Part shown: positions 34,291-42,961 of the stretch, in pieces | How the letters are laid out: each line of letters opens with the position of its first letter | How positions within the stretch are numbered: the first letter of the stretch is position 1 | Source: Photobacterium leiognathi | GTDB lineage: Bacteria; Pseudomonadota; Gammaproteobacteria; Enterobacterales; Vibrionaceae | Direction: 5' to 3' | Assembly: GCF_030685535.1 (NCBI RefSeq) | Contig: NZ_CP131601.1 | Span: 1,550,001-1,614,000, forward strand | Length of the DNA: 64,000 nt | Notes under the pieces: generated by a model | The model's database searches: none | Told to the model about the DNA's origin: nothing | Seen by the model: only the letters and a program-made list of their open reading frames with translations | Program-made: the position numbers and the translations under genes

Positions 34291-35514
34291 CTATATAGTC
34301 GTATTTTGAGTAGGTACCATTACCATTGCTGCTAGGTAGCCAATAACCGCGATACCTGTTGGTAGTAATAGGTGTACATTCACCATCATAGCAGTCAAAT
34401 ATCCGGTTAATGTCCACGCTAAGCCAACCATTGCACTTGAAAGCGCCATTGCCCAACCTTGGTCGATGTCACTTGCTCTGTCTGAAAGCGCTGTGATGTA
34501 AAGAGGAAAACACAGTGCCACCATGGTTGCAGTAAAGATCATCGCCAATACATGGCTGGTTGGTGTTGGCGTTATGGCTAGCAGCAACATACCAATTGCC
34601 GAAAGCGCTGTTGTTACTCGAAGTGCAGAGGACACAGAGAAACGTTTCAATATTAGGCGAGGGAGTAATAGCAAAGAGAAAATCATCACGATACCAATAC
34701 CCATCATAAAGTATTGGTAGAACTCACTTTCTACTGCAATATTCCATTTCTGTGGGAAGATAAACGCAATGTTTTGGAAATAGAGGCTCCAGCTAAACTG
34801 GCAGATAAACACAATAAACAGACAGTTTAATAATCCTTTTTGGCTACGCTTTAATGGTTTCGCAAATGAGAACGGGTTCTCTTCCTTTACCGTATTTTGA
34901 ATAGGTAAACGAATAATAAACAGCAACGCTAAGCTAACGATAGCAATTAGCAAACAAGCATAGAATGGCGCTTGAGCACCATAGCTTGCAGACAGTTTAC
35001 TGCCCAGCGCTGGACCAAAAGACATGGCCGCCGTCATTACCACTGCGACTAAACTCATCAATGTTGCTTTGTTTTTCCCTTCACTGTTATCCGCCAAAAT
35101 CGCTTGTGCAATCGGCTGACTAGCTGAGCCTAAGCTGTTGATCATGTTACCGACAAATAAAATGATCACTGAACTCACCACAATCGCATAAATCGGTAAG
35201 GCGAAACCGATAGCTACGATCACCAAACAAATGGCAATCACGGTCTTACGGCTGAACTTATCGGCAAAACGCGCAATAAAAGGGGTAAAGAACATCGAAA
35301 TAAATGGGGCGGCAGACATTACCGTACCAAACAACATGCGGCGTTGTTCGATCGGCATACTCTTGGCAAATTCCAATGAATGATCAGTTAAAAATAAGCT
35401 GACATAGGCAGGGATCGTAATAAAAAATCCGGCAGAGCCAAGAAAGATAATGGTGTATAGCGTTATAAGCGTAAATAAGGGCAGCTGTTGAGCCGTGCGG
35501 TGTTGGTTGCGCAT
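34291..35514 (-). CDS. MFS transporter, sugar-efflux-like
   Basis: A 407-residue 12-helix MFS protein. The loop 2-3 motif is FIARFADKFSRKTVIAICL, preceded by SAAPFISMFFTPF. Architecture, including an extended first periplasmic loop (SLEFAKSMPIEQRRMLFG), resembles SetA/SetB sugar exporters, but substrate is unproven. It is the first gene of a two-gene operon with the M23 peptidase. Start MRNQHRTAQQ. Confidence 0.82.
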   Translation of the reverse strand: MRNQHRTAQQLPLFTLITLYTIIFLGSAGFFITIPAYVSLFLTDHSLEFAKSMPIEQRRMLFGTVMSAAPFISMFFTPFIARFADKFSRKTVIAICLVIVAIGFALPIYAIVVSSVIILFVGNMINSLGSASQPIAQAILADNSEGKNKATLMSLVAVVMTAAMSFGPALGSKLSASYGAQAPFYACLLIAIVSLALLFIIRLPIQNTVKEENPFSFAKPLKRSQKGLLNCLFIVFICQFSWSLYFQNIAFIFPQKWNIAVESEFYQYFMMGIGIVMIFSLLLLPRLILKRFSVSSALRVTTALSAIGMLLLAITPTPTSHVLAMIFTATMVALCFPLYITALSDRASDIDQGWAMALSSAMVGLAWTLTGYLTAMMVNVHLLLPTGIAVIGYLAAMVMVPTQNTTI

Positions 35515-35686
35515 CTTATTCTCCCAGTGAATGTGCGCGGTATTCTAATGCGGTTGTTATTGCTATGAAAGAGGAATGTAAAGAATAAAAACTTGCAGAA
35601 TATTGTTGTTATGGATTATCTTTCGGTTAATTAATTCTTATTGTGAATTTTTAGTTAAGTTCATGCACATTTTTGGGAATAATCGG

Positions 35687-36262
35687 ATGCGACAAATGAA
35701 TAAAAATAAAGGATTTACACTTATAGAGCTGGTTGTCGTTATCGTCATTCTTGGCATCATAGGTGTTGTTGCATCGTTAAAGACAATGGAGTTACCGTCT
35801 GATGCTCGCGTCGCCGTGATGAAATCCAGCAGGGCGGCTATACAAAGTGCATTCGATTTATTCCATGCCAAGCAAGAAATGGTGAATGCAAACATTACAA
35901 CAGAAGATCACGAAGGTAATGTGCAGCATTTCTTAACTATTAATGGTGTGAAAATTTTGATTAACAAAAACGATGGTTATCCGTTGTTTCGTGTATTGCC
36001 ACGTGAGAGGTTTCTTAAAGAATTTAAAGCGCTAGTGAATATGGATGTTGAATTGTTTTCTAATGATGATAAATACAAAACCAATTCGAAATTCATTTTA
36101 TTACCGAATAACTACAGTGGATTTCATATCTTTTTTCGTGGACAACAGCCTACAAAGGGAAACACGAATTTTAGAAAATGTTATGTTGAGTACATTGCGG
36201 CAAAGCAGTTTGTCGGTGCTCCAGACATTAGTGAAGTCAAAGTCGCGACATCGGAGTGTTAA
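35687..36262 (+). CDS. Type IV prepilin-like protein
   Basis: About 191 residues with the class III signal of type IV pilins and pseudopilins: a short basic leader, then GFTLIELVVVIVILGIIGVVA with cleavage after Gly and Glu at mature position 5. The rest is a soluble domain with two C-terminal cysteines (FRKCYVEY and the final TSEC), which may form the D-region disulfide. It is MSHA- or pseudopilin-like but stands alone, without assembly genes. Start is ATG 35687 (MRQMNKNKG) or 35696 (MNKNKG). It would be processed by PilD-type peptidase encoded elsewhere. Confidence 0.87.
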   Translation: MRQMNKNKGFTLIELVVVIVILGIIGVVASLKTMELPSDARVAVMKSSRAAIQSAFDLFHAKQEMVNANITTEDHEGNVQHFLTINGVKILINKNDGYPLFRVLPRERFLKEFKALVNMDVELFSNDDKYKTNSKFILLPNNYSGFHIFFRGQQPTKGNTNFRKCYVEYIAAKQFVGAPDISEVKVATSEC

Positions 36263-36307
36263 GCATTCGAATGTTTTAACGCTGTTTGTCTAACCCGTTT
36301 TATAAAA

Positions 36308-36350
36308 GTAAGCCCCAAGTGTTGAATAACCGCTTGGGGCTTACTTTTTT
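36308..36350. terminator. Bidirectional terminator between the prepilin gene and nifJ
   Basis: AAGCCCCAAG (36310-36319) pairs with CTTGGGGCTT (36333-36342), followed by ACTTTTTT. Confidence 0.92.
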
Positions 36351-36367
36351 CATTTTAGCTTAAGTGT

Positions 36368-39300
36368 TTAGTTGTTTTTGGCTGGTACTACAGAGCTTAA
36401 TTCAGGCTCAAACCAAGCGGCATCAGTTTCTGCCATTTCTTCAAACACAGACCATTTTTTCAATGCTACTGCTTGGGCTCTGTCAAAGAGTTCAACAGCA
36501 TGCTCAGGATTAGTTTTGAACAGTTGGTTAAAACGGCTTTCTTGTTGCATAAATTCAGCTTTGCTTATGGTTGGACGAAGTGAATCTAACGTAAATGGAT
36601 TCTCACCTTGCTCTTTAAGCATTGGGTTGTAACGGTAAAGAGGCCAGTGACCAGAGTACACCGCTTTTTTCGCTTGTTGACGCGCTTGTGTCATATCAAA
36701 ACCGTGAGCAATACAAGGGCTGTATGACAAGATCAATGATGGACCGTCATAAGCTTCTGCTTCTCGTAACGCTTGCAATGCTTGCTGTGGGTTTGCATTT
36801 AAGCAAATTTGCGCCACGTAGACATTACCGTATGAGATTGCTTGTAAACCGAGTTCTTTACGGAAGGTTGGTTTACCACCAGCAGCGAATTTTGCGGTTG
36901 CAGCAAGTGGTGTTGCTTTCGATGCTTGACCACCTGTATTTGAGTACACCTCGGTATCCATTACTAATACATTAATATTACGAGATGAACCTAAAGCATG
37001 GTCAAGACCACCGCTACCAATATCGTATGCCCAGCCGTCACCACCAACGATCCAGATTGAACGTTCAACTAGAGTATCAATCACTGAATCTAATTCGGCT
37101 GATTTTGGATGACCGATCAGTTTTTCACGAATAGCTTCAACACGTTCACGTTGCTCTAAACAAGCTTGTTCTGTTGATTGTTCGGCAGTTAATACAGCTT
37201 GTACTAACTCATTACCTATTTCAGGTTCTAACTCCTTGATTAAGCGTGAAGCCATGTCTTTTTGATGGTCAACGGAAATACGATAACCTAAACCAAATTC
37301 AGCATTATCTTCAAACAATGAGTTAGACCATGCTGGGCCATAACCGTTTTTACCTTGTGTCCATGGTGTCGTTGGCATGTTACCGCCGTAGATTGAAGAA
37401 CAACCTGTGGCATTGGCAATCATTAAACGCTCGCCAAATAGCTGACTAATCACTTTTAGAACAGCAGTTTCCCCACAACCTGCGCAAGAGGCTGGGAATT
37501 GGAAGTGTGGTGGCAAGAATTGCACGCCCTTAACGGTTGAATAATCCACTTGATTAATCGGCAGTTGAGGTAGTGATTCAAAGAATTCAACATTCGGTGC
37601 TTGCTCATCCCATTGTTCAGCCGCTGGCACCATTTGTAATGCTTTACGGCTTGAATCTGTTGCACTGTGAGCAGGACAAGCATCGACACATAAGGTGCAA
37701 CCCATACAATCTTCTGCATACACTTGAATGGTATAAGCGGTATCTGGGAAACCTCGCGCACTGACATCTGTGTATTTGAAGTTTTCTGGTGCTGCTGCCA
37801 ATTCATCTTTATTGTAGATTTTTGAACGAATAGTGGCGTGTGGACAAATAAACGAACAGTTACCACATTGAATACAAAGCTCAGGATCCCAGCTTGGTAC
37901 GTTCACGGCTTGGCGGTGTTTATCAAAGCGTGTAGTCCCTGATGGGAAGGTACCATCACATGGAATTTCTGATACTGGGATCAAATCCCCACGCATTGCC
38001 ATCACTTCTTTGGTGACTTTCTGTAAGAACTGCGGTTGATCATCACCAATGGTCGATTTCACCTCAACGTTAGATGTAGCTGTTGCTGGAATGGTTACTT
38101 TCTGGGTTGCAGAAACGGCGTGATCGACCGCATTCCAGTTCATTTCTACAACCGCTTGACCTTTACGAGAATACGCTACTTCGATGGAGTGTTTGATTTG
38201 TTCAATGGCTTCTTGTTGTTCGAACACGTTGGCTAACATGAAGAAACCTGTTTGCATGATAGTGTTAATACGACGACCCATATTAGTCTCTGCCGCCACT
38301 TTCATTGCATCAAGCACGTAAAGTGATAATTCTTTATCGATGATTTGTTGCTGCACGGTTAGTGGTAGGTGATCCCAAACATGCTCGGCATCATAAGGGG
38401 AGTTGAGTAATATGGTTGCCCCTTTTTCTGAATTAACGAGACAATCAAATTTAGTTAAGAAGTTGAACTGATTAATCCCTACGAATGAAGCTTGTTCAAT
38501 CATCCAAGGAGCTTCAATAGGAGCATTACCGAAACGAAGGTGGGAGACAGTACGAGAACCTGCTTTTTTAGAATCGTAGTCGTAATAACCTTGAACGAAT
38601 TTATTGTCTTTTGCACCGATGATTTTAATAGTACTTTTACTTGCACCGACACTACCATCCGAGCCCCAACCGTAAATTACCGCACGAACCGTGTTATCTG
38701 GCTCTAAGGTGTAATTGTTATCGATGGCTAAGCTGGTGAAACTCACATCATCATTAATACCCACCGTAAATTGGCTAATGGGTTTCTCGGCGATAGCGTT
38801 ATCAAACGCCGCTTTAACCATTGCAGGAGTAAACTGTTTAGATGATAAACCGTAACGACCACCCGTCATTTTAGGCAAGCAGATACGTTTACCAACAGAG
38901 CACTGTTCTACTAAAGCACTCATGACGTCAGTGTATAAAGGCTCTGCAACTGCACCCGGTGTTTTACAACGATCCATGACAATTAAGTGATGACAACTTT
39001 CAGGTAAGACGTTAGTGAAGTAATCAACAGCAAATGGACGGTATAAATGAACTTCGATTAAACCGACACTTTTCCCATTTTTATTAAGCTCATCAACGGT
39101 TAAACGTGCTGTTTGTGCACCTGAACCCATAATCACCATAACGGACGTTGCTTCAGGATCACCATAGTAACTAAATGGCTGATATTCACGACCTGTTAAT
39201 TGGGCAAATTTAACCATTGCATCATTAACAATGTTTGGTACAGCTTGGTAGTACGGGTTAACTGCTTCACGACCTTGGAAGTAAATATCTGGGTTTTGCG

Positions 39301-39955
39301 CAGTACCACGAATAAAAGCACGTTCAGGCGCTAACCCTCTTTTACGGTGAGCAATCACATCGTCGTTATTGATCATTTCACGGATGATGTCATCACTCAT
39401 GACATCAATTTTATTTACTTCATGAGAGGTTCTAAAACCATCGAAGAAATGAATAAAAGGCACACGAGAAGCCAGTGTCGCGACTTGAGCAATAAGGGCG
39501 TTATCATGAGCTTGTTGTACCGAGCTGGATGCTAACATCGCAAAGCCTGTTTGGTTACAAGCCATCACATCTTGGTGATCGCCAAAGATAGATAGCGCCC
39601 CTGTGGCTAATGAACGAGCTGCAACATGAAACACCGTTGATGTTAATTCACCAGCGATTTTGTACATGTTGGGGATCATTAACAATAAACCTTGAGAAGC
39701 GGTAAACGTCGTTGTTAATGCGCCAGTTTGGAGCGAGCCATGGGTAGCACCTGCGGCACCTGCTTCAGACTGCATTTCGATAATGTTTGGCACATCGCCC
39801 CAAATATTACGTTGTTTTTCTGCAGCAAATTGATCAGCTAATTCTGCCATTGGTGAAGAGGGGGTAATTGGGTAAATCGCAGCGACTTCGTTTACACGAT
39901 AAGCAATATGAGAAACTGCGCTACAGCCATCCATTGTTTTATATTGATGCGTCAT
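36368..39955 (-). CDS. nifJ: Pyruvate:ferredoxin (flavodoxin) oxidoreductase
   Basis: A 1195-residue single-chain PFOR that oxidises pyruvate to acetyl-CoA and CO2 and reduces ferredoxin or flavodoxin. Domains in order: pyrimidine-binding N terminus (AAIYPITPSSPMAELADQFA), CoA-binding middle part, a two-cluster ferredoxin domain (CIQCGNCSFICPHATIRS and CMGCTLCVDACP), then the thiamine diphosphate domain with CAGCGET and GDGWAYDIGSGGLDHAL. Length is typical (about 1170-1200). It is the second gene in an operon, 14 nt after the flavoprotein stop. E. coli YdbK is the nearest named relative; its start has GGGG bases upstream. Confidence 0.95.
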   Translation of the reverse strand: MTHQYKTMDGCSAVSHIAYRVNEVAAIYPITPSSPMAELADQFAAEKQRNIWGDVPNIIEMQSEAGAAGATHGSLQTGALTTTFTASQGLLLMIPNMYKIAGELTSTVFHVAARSLATGALSIFGDHQDVMACNQTGFAMLASSSVQQAHDNALIAQVATLASRVPFIHFFDGFRTSHEVNKIDVMSDDIIREMINNDDVIAHRKRGLAPERAFIRGTAQNPDIYFQGREAVNPYYQAVPNIVNDAMVKFAQLTGREYQPFSYYGDPEATSVMVIMGSGAQTARLTVDELNKNGKSVGLIEVHLYRPFAVDYFTNVLPESCHHLIVMDRCKTPGAVAEPLYTDVMSALVEQCSVGKRICLPKMTGGRYGLSSKQFTPAMVKAAFDNAIAEKPISQFTVGINDDVSFTSLAIDNNYTLEPDNTVRAVIYGWGSDGSVGASKSTIKIIGAKDNKFVQGYYDYDSKKAGSRTVSHLRFGNAPIEAPWMIEQASFVGINQFNFLTKFDCLVNSEKGATILLNSPYDAEHVWDHLPLTVQQQIIDKELSLYVLDAMKVAAETNMGRRINTIMQTGFFMLANVFEQQEAIEQIKHSIEVAYSRKGQAVVEMNWNAVDHAVSATQKVTIPATATSNVEVKSTIGDDQPQFLQKVTKEVMAMRGDLIPVSEIPCDGTFPSGTTRFDKHRQAVNVPSWDPELCIQCGNCSFICPHATIRSKIYNKDELAAAPENFKYTDVSARGFPDTAYTIQVYAEDCMGCTLCVDACPAHSATDSSRKALQMVPAAEQWDEQAPNVEFFESLPQLPINQVDYSTVKGVQFLPPHFQFPASCAGCGETAVLKVISQLFGERLMIANATGCSSIYGGNMPTTPWTQGKNGYGPAWSNSLFEDNAEFGLGYRISVDHQKDMASRLIKELEPEIGNELVQAVLTAEQSTEQACLEQRERVEAIREKLIGHPKSAELDSVIDTLVERSIWIVGGDGWAYDIGSGGLDHALGSSRNINVLVMDTEVYSNTGGQASKATPLAATAKFAAGGKPTFRKELGLQAISYGNVYVAQICLNANPQQALQALREAEAYDGPSLILSYSPCIAHGFDMTQARQQAKKAVYSGHWPLYRYNPMLKEQGENPFTLDSLRPTISKAEFMQQESRFNQLFKTNPEHAVELFDRAQAVALKKWSVFEEMAETDAAWFEPELSSVVPAKNN

Positions 39956-39969
39956 AGAAGTTCCCCTTA

Positions 39970-41619
39970 TTATTTTTTTAGTGTGAAAGGAATGTCAGAT
40001 ACAGGTGACATTGCAATAGCATGACAAGGACATTGGTTTACGCAGGCTTGGCAACCTGTACATTTCTCGTAGTCAAATTTGTAGCGGTTACCTTTACCAA
40101 GCTTGATAATGGCACCTTGCTCAGGACATGCGCCGTAGCAGCCATCACATTCAAAACAGTTACCACAGCTGTAACAACGTGTCGCTTCATAGACGGCTTG
40201 GTCCATGGTTAGCCCTTGTACTACTTCGGTAAAGTCTTTAACACGTTCAGCAACAGCGACTTCGTTAATGGGATTACGGTTGGAATCAATTTCGTACCAA
40301 AGTTGCAGCATATCGTGAGTGACAACTTGGTGTTTTTCTTCAGTGAGGTAAACACCACCACGTAACCATGCATCAATATTACGTGCTGCTTTTTTACCGT
40401 GTCCTGTGGAGGTAGTGACTGAACGAGATGAAGAGATCATGTCACCGCCGACGAAAATACCTTCATGGCCTGTCATCATATGATCGTTAACCTTGATGCA
40501 GCCATCAGGTGTTAATTCGACATTCTCAACGCCTGAAAGAAGTTGTCTTTCAATGTCTTGCCCGATAGCAAAAACCATGGCATCAGCTTGAAGAGTCTCA
40601 ACTTCACCTGTGGGTTTTGCGTCACCATTTTCATCTAACGCCATAATTTCCATGGTAAATTCAGTGCCATGAATCGAGGTAAGATTTCGCATCCAGTGAA
40701 TCTTCACACCTTCAGCTTCTGCTTCATCTGCTTCAAATTCATGGGCTGTCATGTGGTTGCGATCAGAAAAGAAGATCACCATGACTTCCTCAGCGCCTAA
40801 ACGTTTAGCGACACGTGCGGTATCCATTGCAGTATTACCACCACCCAGTACTACAATACGTTTACCAAGCTTAGGGCCTTGATCATTACCGACTAGGTTT
40901 AAATATTCAGTGGCTTCCATAATGGGACCACAATCTTCCATTGGAATCTTTAAATGACGACCAATTTGTGCGCCAATAGCAAGGAATACGGCATCAAATT
41001 CACCTTGCTCTTTTTCTGCAACAATATCGGTAACCTTATGATTAAGCGTAAGCTTCACGCCCATATCGGTAATTTTTTCAACTTCTTGCTGCAAGATATT
41101 ACGAGGTAGACGATAAGCTGGTATCCCGTAATTCATCATGCCGCCTGCATGGGGATTAGCATCACGGATTTCGACTTGGTGACCCGCTAAACGAAGATGA
41201 TAGGCAGCGGCTAAACCTGCTGGGCCTGCACCGATGATCAAAATTTTACGATTGGTTTCTTCATTAACTGTTGGATAAGCCCATTTTTGATCAATGGCTA
41301 AATCACCTAGCATACGTTCAACTTGTTGAATCGAAACCGGAGAGTCCGTATGTGCGCGGTTACAGCTAATTTCACATGGGTGATAACAAACACGACCATG
41401 AATGGCGGGCATAGGTTGATTTATCACTAACTTTTGCCATGCTTTTTTGAATTCTAAATCACGCACTAATGCGAGAAAGCCTTGAATATCATTACCTGTA
41501 GGGCAGTGTTGATTACAAGGCGGCAGGTAGTCTTTATAAACGGGAAGCATTTTAGGTTTAGGGCCAATACTTTTGGTATTAAGACATGCTGAATTTCTTA
41601 CAATTTGCTTTGCAGACAT
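39970..41619 (-). CDS. GltD-like FAD/NAD(P) oxidoreductase with C-terminal ferredoxin clusters
   Basis: A 549-residue flavoprotein related to the small subunit of glutamate synthase. The N-terminal cysteine region (CNQHCPTGNDIQGFLAL, HPCEISCNRA) binds [4Fe-4S]. It is followed by the FAD motif IGAGPAGLAAAYHL, the NAD(P) motif VVLGGGNTAMDTARVAKRLG and the closing FVGGDM. A fused C-terminal ferredoxin (CYSCGNCFECDGCYGACPE and CTGCQACVNQCPCHAI) follows. It is directly upstream of PFOR in one operon, so it likely moves electrons between NAD(P)H and ferredoxin for PFOR. No glutamate synthase large subunit is nearby. Confidence 0.88.
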   Translation of the reverse strand: MSAKQIVRNSACLNTKSIGPKPKMLPVYKDYLPPCNQHCPTGNDIQGFLALVRDLEFKKAWQKLVINQPMPAIHGRVCYHPCEISCNRAHTDSPVSIQQVERMLGDLAIDQKWAYPTVNEETNRKILIIGAGPAGLAAAYHLRLAGHQVEIRDANPHAGGMMNYGIPAYRLPRNILQQEVEKITDMGVKLTLNHKVTDIVAEKEQGEFDAVFLAIGAQIGRHLKIPMEDCGPIMEATEYLNLVGNDQGPKLGKRIVVLGGGNTAMDTARVAKRLGAEEVMVIFFSDRNHMTAHEFEADEAEAEGVKIHWMRNLTSIHGTEFTMEIMALDENGDAKPTGEVETLQADAMVFAIGQDIERQLLSGVENVELTPDGCIKVNDHMMTGHEGIFVGGDMISSSRSVTTSTGHGKKAARNIDAWLRGGVYLTEEKHQVVTHDMLQLWYEIDSNRNPINEVAVAERVKDFTEVVQGLTMDQAVYEATRCYSCGNCFECDGCYGACPEQGAIIKLGKGNRYKFDYEKCTGCQACVNQCPCHAIAMSPVSDIPFTLKK

Positions 41620-42131
41620 AAGTCGTCCTTAATACATAAATGCTATTCACCCGTTAGCGTTAAACTTGTGTCTATCAAAGCCTAAAACGAGTAAATATTT
41701 GATTTATTATGATTTAACACTCATTTGAATATGAGTAATTAGTAGTGATTTATTACTTATTAAATTAACATTGCTGAGGTAAAAAACAATTAACAATAAT
41801 TAACCACGATATTAAGGAAAAATTAATCTGTTATATTTGAGGAATGAAGTTTCAATTCTGATATTAAGTAATTATCGCACCATAATTAAACTTTGATAAG
41901 AATGATTGTTATTTGTGATTTTGATTATTAATGAAAAATAAATATAAAGGATAATAACCCAATGAAATAAGAGAAATACAAATTCCCGCTTATCTAGTTA
42001 ATAATGCTAATAACTATACCTGATGTAACTTAATCTCAATGGATGCGCTCAGAACAAGCCTGCTACTTCAAAATACTATAATGGTAGCGATGAGACTAAA
42101 CTGACTATTATTAAGGTAAAAGGAGGGAAGA
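41620..42131. other. Intergenic region upstream of the PFOR operon
   Basis: About 510 AT-rich bases. It has three copies of AATTAAC (GTTAATT on the minus strand) at 41763, 41788 and 41798, resembling ArcA-type repeats, though spacing of the closest pair is 10 bp. No ORF or RNA gene was recognised. Confidence 0.4.
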
Positions 42132-42440
42132 ATGATGAATAAAAAGCGAATATTTTGTATTGGACTGCTAATCCCTCTTGTTTACGGCATGATCTGGTTC
42201 TTGTCATTATTTATCAGCGCCGAGCTTAATCATTTCCTTTATGAAAACCATGTTATCTTTCTTTGGTTAGCATTGCCATGGTCATTCTTCACCATTGAAG
42301 TGGGTGCGATTTGCAGCAGTTATGCCAGTATCTATGTGTGTAATCCGCTGACTATTTTACTCGTTAGTATTGGTTTTGCGCTTAATATGGTTGTGCTTAT
42401 TATTGTGCTAAGAGGGATACTTCGTTGGTCTAAACGATAA
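42132..42440 (+). CDS. Small inner-membrane protein, 102 residues
   Basis: Unrecognised. Three hydrophobic segments are clear: IFCIGLLIPLVYGMIWFLSL, a central VIFLWLALPWSFFTIEVGAI and a C-terminal LLVSIGFALNMVVLIIVLRG. A short basic tail (RWSKR) implies a cytoplasmic C terminus. The ribosome-binding site AAAAGGAGGG is strong and about 6 nt from ATG 42132, supporting real expression. A second ATG follows immediately (42135). Stands alone. Confidence 0.75.
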   Translation: MMNKKRIFCIGLLIPLVYGMIWFLSLFISAELNHFLYENHVIFLWLALPWSFFTIEVGAICSSYASIYVCNPLTILLVSIGFALNMVVLIIVLRGILRWSKR

Positions 42441-42661
42441 CTATATGATTATTCATTCGTTTCAATCACACTATGTGAGAGAGTATACATACCTAAATCA
42501 ATACTTTAATTAAGGTTATTTTATACTAAAGAAGTAGTCCTGTTACTTCTTTATTTGTAATTAATATAGTGCAGTGATTTCGATTACATTGTGATAGCTA
42601 TATGTGTTCAATATCTTTTAGATAGTGTTTAAGGGTGGGGCATGGAATGCAAGAGGAAAAA

Positions 42662-42961
42662 ATGAATAATGAGTATAAAGAATTTATTCGAGTAAAAAGA
42701 GGGAATAATAAATTAGTTTTGCAAGTACTCCAAATTAAATGGAATGGTCCACACACTCCTGTATCTAAGTGGGTAACCGTCAAAACTTTAGAAACTTCTG
42801 TTGATTTGGTAAAGCTAGATGAAGAAATAGCATTACTGCTCAATACAACAAAGTACTTCGGATTTTGCACTAAGTGTGAAAGAAATCTTTTAAAAGGGTG
42901 GATGCACTCTGATAATTATTGCCAAAGTTGTGCTGCACAGGAGTTTCAAATCGTTTACTAG
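42662..42961 (+). CDS. Small zinc-ribbon protein, 99 residues
   Basis: I do not recognise the family. The C terminus carries CTKCERNLLKGWMHSDNYCQ followed by SC, that is C-x2-C-x14-C-x2-C, a probable zinc ribbon. The first 70 residues are basic then acidic, without signal. ATG 42662 with AGAGGAAA upstream is preferred to the in-frame ATG at 42635. Its TAG overlaps the stop codon of the convergent diguanylate cyclase gene: both use the palindrome CTAG. Confidence 0.7.
   Translation: MNNEYKEFIRVKRGNNKLVLQVLQIKWNGPHTPVSKWVTVKTLETSVDLVKLDEEIALLLNTTKYFGFCTKCERNLLKGWMHSDNYCQSCAAQEFQIVY

Noticed and set aside
34261-34456. N-terminal extension of the M23 protein
   Set aside because: The longer frame lies inside the 3' end of the MFS gene and has no family similarity; a good ribosome-binding site precedes 34261.
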